Source: Prevotellaceae bacterium
GTDB lineage: Bacteria; Bacteroidota; Bacteroidia; Bacteroidales; UBA932
Direction of reading: 5' to 3'
Assembly: GCA_031259655.1 (NCBI GenBank)
Contig: JAIRLF010000368.1
Span: 1-7,174 of the forward strand
Length of the DNA stretch: 7,174 nucleotides
Shown here: piece by piece, positions 1 to 6,932 of the stretch
Position numbering within the stretch: position 1 is the stretch's first letter
Layout of the letters: each line of letters opens with the position of its first letter
Notes under the pieces: generated by a model
The model's input: the letters and a program-made list of their open reading frames with translations, nothing else
The model's database searches: none
Told to the model about the DNA's origin: nothing
Translations under genes and position numbers: made by a program

Positions 1-91
1 AAAAAAACAATTTAATCGTTCATATTTTTTGCAAAGGAACAGCCTACGTGTTACAGTGATGTTACGTTTTTGTTTAAAGAATATTAAATAA

Positions 92-110
92 CGCAAAGGA
101 CGGGTTTGCG
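92..110. repeat. Perfect 6-bp inverted repeat in the leader region upstream of the rimP promoter
   Basis: CGCAAA (92-97) and TTTGCG (105-110) are perfect inverted repeats around a 7-nt loop. They lie about 34 nt upstream of the proposed -33 box, so this could be a protein-binding site or a small hairpin in a transcript entering from the left. It is not followed by a U-run on the + strand, so it is a poor intrinsic terminator. The rest of 1-143 is AT-rich and shows no gene I can support. Confidence 0.35.
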
Positions 111-143
111 ACAATTTGAAAGCCCCTTTTATAACCAAAATTT

Positions 144-173
144 TTTGTAATTCAATAAATAGTATTACCTTTG
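144..173 (+). promoter_or_regulatory. Bacteroidota-type promoter for rimP-nusA-infB-rfbC
   Basis: The -7 element TACCTTTG (166-173) matches the Bacteroidota consensus TAnnTTTG exactly. A TTTG at 144-147 stands 18 nt upstream, as expected for the -33 box used by the primary sigma factor of this phylum. Transcription should begin a few bases after 173, around 178-182, giving a leader of about 40 nt before the rimP ATG at 222. This placement also argues against a TTG start at 171 for rimP, because it would lie inside the promoter. The match is seen in the sequence; the start point is inferred. Confidence 0.75.
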
Positions 174-180
174 CAGCGCG

Positions 181-212
181 AAAGAGGGGGGCGTTTGCTC
201 CCCTCTCTCTTT
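181..212 (+). promoter_or_regulatory. Hairpin at the 5' end of the rimP operon transcript
   Basis: AAAGAG plus a run of Gs (181-191) can pair with a C/T tract ending CTCTTT (200-212). The outer six pairs (181-186 with 207-212) are perfect. One or two bases bulge at 204-206, then four or five G-C pairs close a small loop around 192-199. The hairpin begins almost at the inferred transcription start and ends 9 nt before the rimP ATG. Such a structure could protect the 5' end from decay or hinder ribosome access. No protein-binding consensus is recognisable. Confidence 0.5.
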
Positions 213-221
213 GGGAAGATT

Positions 222-689
222 ATGATTGATAGAACGATAGTGGTAGAATTAGTAGAAAAAAGCATTGCCGGAAGCGACATGTTTATTATAGATGTTGATG
301 TAAAACCCAACAACATTATTACTATTGTTTTAGACAGTGACACTGTTGTAGACATTGATAATTGCGCGGATATTAACAGGTTTGTCTACAATGGATTGGA
401 GGGCTATGGCGAAGACGATTTTGAGATAACGGTCTACTCGGCGGGATTGAGCGAGCCGTTGAAACAGAAGCGTCAATACATTAAGCACATAGGCGAAGAA
501 GTGGAAGTGCTCCGCAAGTCGGGAGAAAAGCGGAAAGGAATTTTGCGACGGGTCGAAGAAGACTTTATCGAAATCGAATATTCGGTTAAAGAAAAAACGC
601 CCGAAACAAAGAAGAAAATAACAGTTCAATTGAACGATTTGATTGATATAAGTTCGATTAAATCGACTAAATTGGTTATAAAAGTGTAA
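222..689 (+). CDS. rimP: Ribosome maturation factor RimP
   Basis: This 155-residue protein is RimP, a cytoplasmic factor needed for maturation of the 30S ribosomal subunit. Residues 1-80 form the N-terminal alpha/beta domain, including the family segment DIDNCADINR (44-53) and the region FEITVYSAGLSEPLK (67-81), which corresponds to the family's conserved V-S-PG-xxPL stretch. Residues 85-155 fit the C-terminal SH3-like barrel (IGEEVEVLRKSG followed by KGILRRVEEDFIEIEY), with a basic linker at about 124-133. Length is normal for the Bacteroidota family. I start it at the ATG at 222, because the upstream open frame to a TTG at 171 runs through the promoter and the leader hairpin. It is the first gene of the operon, 49 nt before nusA, the standard order in many bacteria. 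Confidence 0.93.
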   Translation: MIDRTIVVELVEKSIAGSDMFIIDVDVKPNNIITIVLDSDTVVDIDNCADINRFVYNGLEGYGEDDFEITVYSAGLSEPLKQKRQYIKHIGEEVEVLRKSGEKRKGILRRVEEDFIEIEYSVKEKTPETKKKITVQLNDLIDISSIKSTKLVIKV

Positions 690-738
690 AAAACAGAATA
701 AAAATTATGTTATACGAAATAAATAAAAATATATCAAA

Positions 739-1959
739 ATGAATCTTATAGATACCTTTTCGGAATTTAAAGACCTGAAAAATATAGACAGGCCTACAAT
801 GATGAGCGTTCTCGAAGACGTGTTTCGCGGGATGATAACAAAAATGTATGATTCCGACAAAAATTTCGATATCATAATAAATATCGACAAAGGAGATTTC
901 GAAATCTGGCGAAATCGTATAGTTGTTGAAACAGTAGAGGATACGAACACACAGATATCCCTTACCGAAGCAAAAAAAATCGACGAATCGTATGAAGTCG
1001 GAGAAGAAGTAACCGAAGAAGTCAAATTAGAATCCTTCGGACGAAGAGCGATACTTGCGCTCCGGCAAAACCTCGCGGGCAGAATAATGGATTTGGAAAA
1101 GGCGAATGTCTTCAACAAATACCGCGAACGCGTAGGCGATATCGTTGTAGGAGAAGTGTATCAGGCATGGAAAAAAGAAACGCTGGTTATCGACGACGAG
1201 GGTAACGAACTGATTTTGCCGAAGCAGGAACAGATTCCGAGCGATTTTTTCAAAAAAGGCGATACCGTCAAAGCAATCGTCCTGCAAGTAGAAATGCGAA
1301 ATAACACCCCGTTGATAATTCTGTCGCGAACATCGCCGGTGTTTTTGGAACGTCTGTTCGAACAGGAAGTTCCCGAAATATTCGACGGGCTGATTACAAT
1401 CAAAAAAGTAGTCAGAGCGCCGGGCGAACGGGCAAAAATCGCAGTCGAATCGTACGACGACCGTATCGACCCTGTTGGCGCTTGCGTAGGAGTGAAAGGT
1501 TCGCGTATCCATTCCATTGTCAGAGAACTGCGTAACGAAAACATAGATGTGATTAATTATACAACCAATTCGCAACTGTTTATACAGCGGTCGTTGAACC
1601 CTGCGAAAGTCACATCAATCAAGTTAAACGAAACGACTAAGCGGGCGGATGTTTTCCTCAAACCGAACGAAGTGTCGTTAGCGATAGGGAAAGGCGGGTT
1701 GAATATCAGGCTTGCGAGCCAGCTTGTCGGTTACGAAATCGACGTGTACCGCGATACCGTGGAGGAAGAGGAAGATGTTAATCTTGAGGAATTTGCAGAC
1801 GAAATCGAACCATGGATTATCGATACATTGAAAAGCATTGGATGCGATACGGCAAAAAATGTGTTGGTAATTCCTGTAAATGAATTAGTGCGCCGTACAG
1901 ACCTCGAAGAGGAAACTGTTCAAGAGTTGATTTCGATACTTAAATCGGAATTTGAATAA
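739..1959 (+). CDS. nusA: Transcription termination/antitermination factor NusA
   Basis: This 406-residue protein is NusA, which binds RNA polymerase and nascent RNA and modulates pausing, termination and antitermination. Residues 1-125 are the polymerase-binding N-terminal domain. Residues 133-198 are an S1 RNA-binding domain ([10 protein letters not shown] through PLIILSRT). KH1 follows at about 200-275 with [14 protein letters not shown] (244-257), and KH2 at about 277-342 with [19 protein letters not shown] (313-331), whose GKGG loop is intact. The tail at 345-406 is acidic and then helical, resembling a single helix-hairpin-helix-like unit rather than the duplicated acidic repeats of the longer E. 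coli protein; this length is typical of Bacteroidota. The ATG at 739 lies in a very AT-rich leader without an obvious Shine-Dalgarno sequence. It sits between rimP and infB in the conserved order. Confidence 0.96.
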   Translation: MNLIDTFSEFKDLKNIDRPTMMSVLEDVFRGMITKMYDSDKNFDIIINIDKGDFEIWRNRIVVETVEDTNTQISLTEAKKIDESYEVGEEVTEEVKLESFGRRAILALRQNLAGRIMDLEKANVFNKYRERVGDIVVGEVYQAWKKETLVIDDEGNELILPKQEQIPSDFFKKGDTVKAIVLQVEMRNNTPLIILSRTSPVFLERLFEQEVPEIFDGLITIKKVVRAPGERAKIAVESYDDRIDPVGACVGVKGSRIHSIVRELRNENIDVINYTTNSQLFIQRSLNPAKVTSIKLNETTKRADVFLKPNEVSLAIGKGGLNIRLASQLVGYEIDVYRDTVEEEEDVNLEEFADEIEPWIIDTLKSIGCDTAKNVLVIPVNELVRRTDLEEETVQELISILKSEFE

Positions 1960-2014
1960 CAAATTGTTTCACAAAATTAAACAGCATAGTAAATTTAAGG
2001 CTTTCCTACTAAAT

Positions 2015-5000
2015 ATGGTGAATGACAGAATTAGAATAAGTAAGATTCTTAAGGAATTTAACATTGGAATATCAACCTTGGTTGATTTTTTAAAGAAAAA
2101 AGGCGTTGAAGTGGAAGCCAATCCCAATGGGAAAGTTTCGGAAGATGTCTATGCATTTGTTAAAACAGAGTTTGGAAACGAACATGATTTGAAAGTCGCT
2201 TCCATGAAAATCAGTTGGAAACCTGTAACTTCGGAAACTGTATCCGTCTCGGATATCGAAAGACACGATGACGAAGAAGAAGACTATGATGACGAACCCG
2301 AAGAAAAAGAAGTGTTTATTAAATCGAATACAGTGGATATTGTTATTGACAATTTACCCGGACCAAAAATCATTGACAAACTTTCGGAAGAACAATTGTT
2401 AGGAAAGCCGTATAAAAAAACCGAACCCCAAACTCCGGCAAAAGACGCCGAACCGGTTAAACATGCCGCCGAGGTGGCAAAACCTGTAAAGCCCGTTGAA
2501 AAGGTTGAGAAAGAGCCTGTAAACATAAAAGTCGAGCAACCGAAACCCGAAGAAGTAATCACAGCTAAACAGCGTGTCGAAGAATTGAAGGGACCCAAAA
2601 TTATTCAAAAAATAGATATCAATTCTGTCGGGAAACCTTATAAACAAGGAGATAAAAAACGGGATAAAGACAAGGACAAATCGAGAGATAAAAATAATCA
2701 GAAGGATAATCATTCCCAGAAAGATAATCGTTCTCAGAGGGATAATCGTTCTCAGAAAGATAATCGTCCTCAAAAGGATAATATTCACCAGTCTCAAAAG
2801 GATAATATCCACCAAAAAGAGAAGAAAAAGTTCGATAAAAAACAGGAACCCGCCAAACAAATTCATCCGCAGAAAGATAAACCTGTCGTACAGGATAAGG
2901 CAAATCAAACAATTGCCGACATTACCGGCATGGAACCAAGAGTGGAACCCGAATTTATCAAAACTAAAGTAGAACAGCTTTCGGGTCCAAATGTTGTCGG
3001 AAAAATAGACTTGAACCAGTTCAAGAAAACTTCCGAAACGAACAAAGATAAAAACAGAAAGAAACGAAAAAGAATAAAAAAGGACACTAAAGTTAATGTT
3101 GCTGCAGAAATAAATGCCCGTAAGGAACACAGAGACAGGCAAAACAATAGCGGTAACAGATACAACAACAATAATAGAGGTAACAGGTACAACAACAACA
3201 ACAACAACAATGCCAATGCCAATAACGCTAACGCTAACACCGGCGGCGGCAACAATAATTACAACAACAACAATAACAACAACAGAAACAGATTCAAACC
3301 TGTTCGCCGTCAGGTGGACGACGAGGCAGTACAACGTCAAGTAAAAGACACTCTTGCCCGTTTGACCGCCGGTAAAGGAAAGACAAAAAGCTCCAAATAT
3401 CGCCGCGAAAAACGGGATGCCGTCAGCCAAAAAGCTATAGAGGAGAAAGAACTTCAAAAAATAGCAAGCAATATACTTAAAGTTACAGAATTTGTGTCGG
3501 TTAACGAACTGGCGACAATGATGGATATTCCTGTGGTGAAAGTTATTGGAGCGTGTATGAATCTTGGTTTGATGGTTTCTATCAACCAGCGACTTGATGC
3601 GGAGGCTTTAGTGCTCGTAGCGGAAGAATTTGGATATACTGTCGAATTTGTAACCGCCGAACTGCAGGACAGCATCGAGGAAGAACTTGACAAAGAGGAA
3701 GATTTAGCGCCACGTCCGCCTATAATTACGGTCATGGGACACGTCGACCACGGTAAAACATCCTTGCTCGACAATATCCGCAAAACCAATGTGATTGCAG
3801 GCGAAGCAGGCGGTATAACTCAACATATCGGAGCTTACAGCGTGAAATTGGAAAACGGTCGCAGAATCACTTTCCTCGATACTCCCGGACACGAAGCTTT
3901 TACCGCAATGCGCGCCCGCGGAGCAAAAATAACCGACGTGGCTATAATCATCGTTGCTGCCGACGACGCAGTGATGCCGCAAACGGTCGAAGCTATCAAT
4001 CATGCCGTTGCTGCCGGCGTTCCAATGATATTCGCTATAAATAAGATTGACAAACCGGGCGCAAATCCGGACAAAATCCGCGAACAACTCGCAAACATGA
4101 ATTATCTGGTCGAAGAATGGGGCGGAAAATATCAAAGTCAGGAAATCGCTGCAAAACAGGGCGTCAACGTAGATAAACTCTTAGAAAAGGTTTTGCTCGA
4201 AGCCGATATGCTCGACCTGAAAGCCAATCACAGTAAAAAAGCTGTAGGAACAGTTATCGAATCGTCGTTGGACAAAGGAAGAGGTTACGTTACAACACTT
4301 TTAGTGCAAAACGGGACATTGAAGATGGGCGATGTTGTGCTTTCGGGAATATATACGGGAAAAGTTAAGGCAATGTTCAACGAGCGCGGCAAACGTCTCG
4401 AAGAAGCCGGTCCTTCGTCTCCCGTGCTGATACTCGGACTTAACGGAGCGCCCGCCGCCGGCGAAACGTTCAACGTGATGAGCGACGAAAGAGAAGCCCG
4501 TGAAATAGCAAACAAACGCGAACAATTGATTAGAATACAGGATATTCGTACAAAGAAACATATCACGCTGGAAGAAATCGGACGCCGTATCGCAATCGGC
4601 TCGTTCAAAGAGTTGAACATTATTGTTAAAACCGACGTCGACGGCTCAATGGAAGCTCTGTCGGATTCGTTGATAAAACTTTCGACGGAAGAAGTTCAAC
4701 TGAATATCATACACAAGGCTGTCGGGGCGATATCCGAATCGGATGTGCTGTTGGCTGCCGCTTCCAACGCTATTATCGTCGGGTTCCAGGTGCGTCCTTC
4801 GGCGGGAGCCCGCAAACTTGCCGAAAAAGAAGAGATAGAAATCCGTTTGTATTCTGTCATTTACGATGCTATCAACGAAGTCAGAGACGGTATCGAAGGT
4901 ATGTTGGCTCCCGAATTGAAAGAAGAGATAACAGCTTCTGTCGAAGTTCTGGAAACGTTCAAAATCACGAAAGTCGGTACGGTTGCCGGCTGTATCGTTC

Positions 5001-5218
5001 GCGAAGGCAAGATAACACGAAACTCGAAAGTGCGGATAATACGCGACGGAATAGTCATCTATACCGGCACTTTAGGCTCGCTCAAACGATTTAAAGACGA
5101 TGTGAAAGAAGTGGTTTCGGGATACGAATGCGGTCTGAACATAGAGAATTTCAACGATGTGAAAGTCGGCGACATAGTTGAATCATACGAACAAATCGAA
5201 GTGAAACGGAAATTGTAG
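2015..5218 (+). CDS. infB: Translation initiation factor IF2
   Basis: This GTPase of 1067 residues delivers initiator fMet-tRNA to the 30S subunit and promotes subunit joining. Residues 1-52 are the IF2N domain ([26 protein letters not shown]). Residues about 60-470 are a long charged, low-complexity linker with three GPxxxxK motifs, 18-bp coding repeats and an Asn-rich tract. A second IF2N-like helical segment lies at about 485-540. The G domain carries G1 GHVDHGKT (575-582), G2 in GGITQHIG, G3 DTPGH (622-626), G4 NKID (676-679) and G5 AAK (712-714, where Ser-Ala-Lys is usual). Domains II, III and IV follow to the end, including [20 protein letters not shown] and [16 protein letters not shown]. 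The ATG at 2015 is chosen because the IF2N domain begins right after it; the frame stays open back to an ATG at 1952 that overlaps nusA, adding 21 residues with no family character. It starts 55 nt after nusA. Confidence 0.96.
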   Translation: MVNDRIRISKILKEFNIGISTLVDFLKKKGVEVEANPNGKVSEDVYAFVKTEFGNEHDLKVASMKISWKPVTSETVSVSDIERHDDEEEDYDDEPEEKEVFIKSNTVDIVIDNLPGPKIIDKLSEEQLLGKPYKKTEPQTPAKDAEPVKHAAEVAKPVKPVEKVEKEPVNIKVEQPKPEEVITAKQRVEELKGPKIIQKIDINSVGKPYKQGDKKRDKDKDKSRDKNNQKDNHSQKDNRSQRDNRSQKDNRPQKDNIHQSQKDNIHQKEKKKFDKKQEPAKQIHPQKDKPVVQDKANQTIADITGMEPRVEPEFIKTKVEQLSGPNVVGKIDLNQFKKTSETNKDKNRKKRKRIKKDTKVNVAAEINARKEHRDRQNNSGNRYNNNNRGNRYNNNNNNNANANNANANTGGGNNNYNNNNNNNRNRFKPVRRQVDDEAVQRQVKDTLARLTAGKGKTKSSKYRREKRDAVSQKAIEEKELQKIASNILKVTEFVSVNELATMMDIPVVKVIGACMNLGLMVSINQRLDAEALVLVAEEFGYTVEFVTAELQDSIEEELDKEEDLAPRPPIITVMGHVDHGKTSLLDNIRKTNVIAGEAGGITQHIGAYSVKLENGRRITFLDTPGHEAFTAMRARGAKITDVAIIIVAADDAVMPQTVEAINHAVAAGVPMIFAINKIDKPGANPDKIREQLANMNYLVEEWGGKYQSQEIAAKQGVNVDKLLEKVLLEADMLDLKANHSKKAVGTVIESSLDKGRGYVTTLLVQNGTLKMGDVVLSGIYTGKVKAMFNERGKRLEEAGPSSPVLILGLNGAPAAGETFNVMSDEREAREIANKREQLIRIQDIRTKKHITLEEIGRRIAIGSFKELNIIVKTDVDGSMEALSDSLIKLSTEEVQLNIIHKAVGAISESDVLLAAASNAIIVGFQVRPSAGARKLAEKEEIEIRLYSVIYDAINEVRDGIEGMLAPELKEEITASVEVLETFKITKVGTVAGCIVREGKITRNSKVRIIRDGIVIYTGTLGSLKRFKDDVKEVVSGYECGLNIENFNDVKVGDIVESYEQIEVKRKL
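2354..3028 (+). repeat. Three degenerate GPxxxxKI modules in the IF2 linker
   Basis: Three spaced copies of a short motif lie in the disordered linker: LPGPKIIDK ending GKPYK (2354-2416, residues 114-134), [20 protein letters not shown] (2585-2644, residues 191-210), and [17 protein letters not shown] (2978-3028, residues 322-338). The shared core is L-x-GP-[KN]-[IV]-[IV]-x-K-[IL]. The surrounding linker is not conserved between copies, so the core looks selected. I recall similar VVGKIDL motifs in IF2 of other Bacteroidota; their binding partner is unknown to me. Confidence 0.6.
2702..2815 (+). repeat. infB: 18-bp in-frame tandem repeat in infB
   Basis: Units of 18 bp encode KDN[HR][SP]Q-type hexapeptides. 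Five contiguous units run from 2702 to 2791 ([30 protein letters not shown]). A 6-bp insertion encoding SQ (2792-2797) precedes a sixth unit, KDNIHQ (2798-2815). Some neighbouring units differ by only a few bases, which implies recent slippage or unequal exchange. The unit length is a multiple of three, so copy-number change would not break the frame. The segment is hydrophilic, highly charged and surely disordered. Confidence 0.85.
3152..3295 (+). repeat. infB: Asn-rich (AAC/AAT)n tract in infB
   Basis: Residues 380-427 of IF2 are mostly asparagine, interrupted by Gly, Arg, Tyr and Ala (two RYNNNN blocks, a NANANNANAN block, a GGG block and further poly-Asn). The DNA is a near-microsatellite of AAC with AAT substitutions, so it should be prone to slippage in 3-bp steps. 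It sits between the Lys/Asp-rich linker and the helical segment before the G domain. It is a disordered spacer; no enzymatic role is expected. Confidence 0.85.
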
Positions 5219-5220
5219 CA

Positions 5221-5766
5221 ATGATATTTGAAGAGGTTTTTATTAAGGGCGCCTTTTTGCTGAAACCAAAAGTTTTCGGAGATTCGAGAGGCTATTTTTT
5301 CGAATCGTTCAACGTAAAAGAATTCGAAGCGGCTATAGGAGCAGTAAATTTTGTGCAGGATAACGAATCGAAATCGTCCGCCGGAGTTTTGAGAGGCTTA
5401 CATTTTCAAAAAGGAGAATACGCGCAGGCAAAATTAGTCAGAGTGATTAAAGGCGCTGTGTTGGACGTCATTGTTGATATCCGACCCGATTCTCAAACGT
5501 TCGGAAAACATTTTTCGGTCGAACTGACGGAAGAAAACAAACAGCAGCTGTTCGTGCCGAGAGGAATGGCGCACGGTTTCGCTGTTCTCGAAGACGACAC
5601 AATTTTCGCATATAAGGTCGACAATATCTATTCCCCTGAAAATGAATCGGGGATAATATACAACGACCCTGACCTGTCTATCAATTGGCAATTACCGGAA
5701 TCTTCCCTGATTCTCTCCGAAAAAGATAAGAAATTGCTGATGTTTAGGGAAATGTTGCGCAGATAA
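5221..5766 (+). CDS. rfbC: dTDP-4-dehydrorhamnose 3,5-epimerase (RmlC family)
   Basis: This 181-residue cupin enzyme epimerises dTDP-4-keto-6-deoxy-D-glucose at C3 and C5, the third step of dTDP-L-rhamnose synthesis for surface polysaccharide. Family landmarks are intact: GDSRGYFFESFN (20-31), GVLRGLHFQ with the catalytic His61 (55-63), FVPRGMAHGF (111-120), YKVDNIYSPE with the general-acid Tyr131 (131-140), NDPDL (148-152) and SEKDK with Asp169, the likely partner of His61. The spacing of His61, Tyr131 and Asp169 fits the family. Length is normal. The ATG follows the infB stop by only 2 nt, so it is probably translationally coupled to infB and shares its promoter. None of its pathway partners (rmlA, rmlB, rmlD) is in the window, so a related dTDP-sugar epimerase specificity cannot be excluded. 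Confidence 0.93.
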   Translation: MIFEEVFIKGAFLLKPKVFGDSRGYFFESFNVKEFEAAIGAVNFVQDNESKSSAGVLRGLHFQKGEYAQAKLVRVIKGAVLDVIVDIRPDSQTFGKHFSVELTEENKQQLFVPRGMAHGFAVLEDDTIFAYKVDNIYSPENESGIIYNDPDLSINWQLPESSLILSEKDKKLLMFREMLRR

Positions 5767-5772
5767 TTGCGC
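5757..5772. terminator. Weak hairpin at the convergent junction
   Basis: GCGCA (5757-5761) pairs with TGCGC (5768-5772) around the rfbC stop codon. The stem is only five pairs and no T-run follows on the + strand, so this is a weak candidate terminator. It is the only structure I see between the converging transcripts of rfbC and the kinase operon, whose coding ends are 27 nt apart. Confidence 0.2.
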
Positions 5773-5793
5773 GCCCCCTGCGACGGCGATTCA

Positions 5794-5961
5794 TTATTTG
5801 ATTATATTAACTGTGTCTTTATCGTGCTTAAAAAAGTTGAAACTGCGCGTCGCTTCGTACTTTATATGGTTCCATCTCAATATGATGCCTATTATCAAGA
5901 TAATGATAAGCGCTATCAGCAACTTGATGTTTAACGATAATTGTTTGAACTTTTCTATCAT
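5794..5961 (-). CDS. Small single-pass membrane protein, unknown function
   Basis: I do not recognise this 55-residue protein. It has a short amphipathic lysine-bearing N-terminus (MIEKFKQLSLN), one strongly hydrophobic helix at about residues 12-28 (IKLLIALIIILIIGIIL), then a polar, basic tail of about 27 residues (RWNHIKYEATRSFNFFKHDK). That pattern suits an inner-membrane anchor rather than a cleaved signal peptide, as no signal-peptidase site is obvious. It lies on the kinase strand, 14 nt beyond the kinase stop if it starts at the ATG at 5961. A TTG at 5979 would extend it by six residues and overlap the kinase stop as TTGA, the layout of translational coupling. It could be a spurious frame, but operon placement, the clear helix and the lack of any other gene here argue for a real one. 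Confidence 0.6.
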   Translation of the reverse strand: MIEKFKQLSLNIKLLIALIIILIIGIILRWNHIKYEATRSFNFFKHDKDTVNIIK

Positions 5962-5975
5962 CCCGAAACGATATT

Positions 5976-6833
5976 TCAATCCTGATATTCGGATATCAAA
6001 CCGTTCAGACCTGCCAGCCCTGCTTCGAAGTTCACTCCGAAACGGTTGTCGGTTGCGGCTTCTTTGGTTCGCGCGATGCTTGTAACCGTGAAACGTACGG
6101 CTATGGCGTTTGCCTGAGCCAACGTGCGACCGCGAAGCAATGCGGCGACTGCCGCGCTCGCAAACACATCGCCCGTCCCGTGATACATCGGCTCAATGCG
6201 CGTCTCGCCGGTGTACGAAATTTCGCCGGTATTTGCATCGTAACTTGCCGAACCTAACTGTATCCCGTCGTAACTTACTCCCGTAACTATGACGTATTTC
6301 GGTCCCAACGCCGAGAGCGCGTGCAGAATGTGTTCGATTTCTTCCTGCGTATGCGGACCCTCGTGATATGGTTCGTTAAGCAAAAATGCCGCTTCGGTGA
6401 GGTTCGGAACAATCACATCCGCTTTACGGCAAAGTTGACGCATCCCGTCCGGAAAATTCGACGGAAAAATCGAATACAGTTTGCCGTAATCCGCCATCAC
6501 CGGGTCAACGACAACCAATACTCCTTCCTTTTTCAGCATGTCGAAAATCGCCGAAACAATATCAATTTGTTCGAACGAACCCAAAAAACCGGTGTATATC
6601 GAATCAAATTCAAGCCCGAGCCCGTGCCAATGATTCACAACCGGCATAATATCCTGTGTGAGGTCGCGATATGTGAAACCCGTGAAACCGCCTGTGTGAG
6701 TAGACAGTACCGCTGTAGGTAAAACGGTTGTTTCTATTCCTGCCGCCGATATAATGGGCAAGGCAACAGTGAGCGAACATCTCCCAAAACAAGAAATATC
6801 GTGTATCGCTAATACTCTTTTTTGTCTTTGCAT
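5976..6833 (-). CDS. pdxK: Pyridoxal/pyridoxamine kinase
   Basis: This cytoplasmic kinase of the ribokinase superfamily phosphorylates pyridoxamine, pyridoxal or pyridoxine in the vitamin B6 salvage route to pyridoxal 5'-phosphate. Numbered from the ATG at 6833, it shows the substrate-side motif HDISCFGRC (11-19), STHTGGF (44-50), the DPVMAD strand-loop (110-115), PNLTEA (143-148), VIVTGV near 181-186, and the anion-hole motif HGTGD (218-222) with Asp222 as likely catalytic base. Length (285 residues) is normal. An ATG at 6851 would add six residues (MRKKFD). I prefer 6833 because the family usually begins just before KRVLAIHD and because 6851 would leave almost no leader after the inferred promoter. 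Whether it is best named PdxK or PdxY cannot be settled by eye. It is followed by a small membrane-protein gene. Confidence 0.93.
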   Translation of the reverse strand: MQRQKRVLAIHDISCFGRCSLTVALPIISAAGIETTVLPTAVLSTHTGGFTGFTYRDLTQDIMPVVNHWHGLGLEFDSIYTGFLGSFEQIDIVSAIFDMLKKEGVLVVVDPVMADYGKLYSIFPSNFPDGMRQLCRKADVIVPNLTEAAFLLNEPYHEGPHTQEEIEHILHALSALGPKYVIVTGVSYDGIQLGSASYDANTGEISYTGETRIEPMYHGTGDVFASAAVAALLRGRTLAQANAIAVRFTVTSIARTKEAATDNRFGVNFEAGLAGLNGLISEYQD

Positions 6834-6861
6834 ATCAAATTTTTTTCTCATAATAACGCCG

Positions 6862-6869
6862 CAAAGGTA
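6862..6869 (-). promoter_or_regulatory. Promoter -7 element for the kinase operon
   Basis: Read on the minus strand, TACCTTTG matches the Bacteroidota -7 consensus TAnnTTTG exactly. The extended sequence ATTACCTTTGCGGCG (6871-6857) differs at one of 15 positions from the rimP promoter region at 164-178. No clear TTG-type -33 box occurs at the expected spacing, only a TGTCG near 6892-6888, so strength is uncertain. Transcription should start near 6855-6858, about 22-25 nt before the ATG at 6833. Confidence 0.6.
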
Positions 6870-6899
6870 ATGCTTTTTTTATTTCTGCGACATACAATG

Positions 6900-6918
6900 T
6901 TTTAGAGTTAAGAACTAA
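6900..6918 (+). repeat. 19-bp direct repeat, copy 1
   Basis: TTTTAGAGTTAAGAACTAA occurs here and again at 7074-7092. Inside it the heptamers AGTTAAG (6906-6912) and AACTAAG (6913-6919) keep a 7-bp rhythm. The two copies bracket a 155-bp segment (6919-7073). They could be the ends of a small inserted cassette, or remnants of one heptamer array split by an insertion. Confidence 0.85.
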
Positions 6919-6932
6919 GTCCCCCAACACCA

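Noticed and set aside
31..42. Possible divergent promoter (TTCCTTTG on the minus strand at about 39-32)
   Set aside because: It mismatches TAnnTTTG at the key A, has no -33 box at suitable distance, and the only nearby minus-strand ATG hits a stop after three codons.
171..221. Upstream TTG start for rimP that would add 17 residues
   Set aside because: The TTG is part of the -7 promoter element and the extension encodes the leader hairpin; RimP homology begins at the ATG at 222.
1952..2014. Upstream ATG for infB overlapping the end of nusA by 8 bp
   Set aside because: The 21 added residues have no IF2N character, while the ATG at 2015 places the IF2N domain at the very N-terminus as in relatives. 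Start mapping could overturn this.
3114..3344. A + strand Thr/Ile-rich 76-codon frame inside infB
   Set aside because: It is the frame-shifted reading of the AAC repeat tract and shows only low-complexity sequence.
2399..3457. A 352-codon minus-strand open frame encoding a highly hydrophobic protein opposite infB
   Set aside because: It is antisense to the Lys/Asn-rich IF2 linker; AAA/AAC-type codons read backwards give Phe/Val/Leu, which mimics a membrane protein. No independent promoter or homology is visible.
6899..6928. GTTTTAGAG... ending CCCCCAAC resembles the start and end of a type II CRISPR repeat
   Set aside because: Only one such unit exists, the second TTTTAGAG copy at 7074 lacks the CCCCAAC end, there are no regularly spaced spacers and no cas gene.
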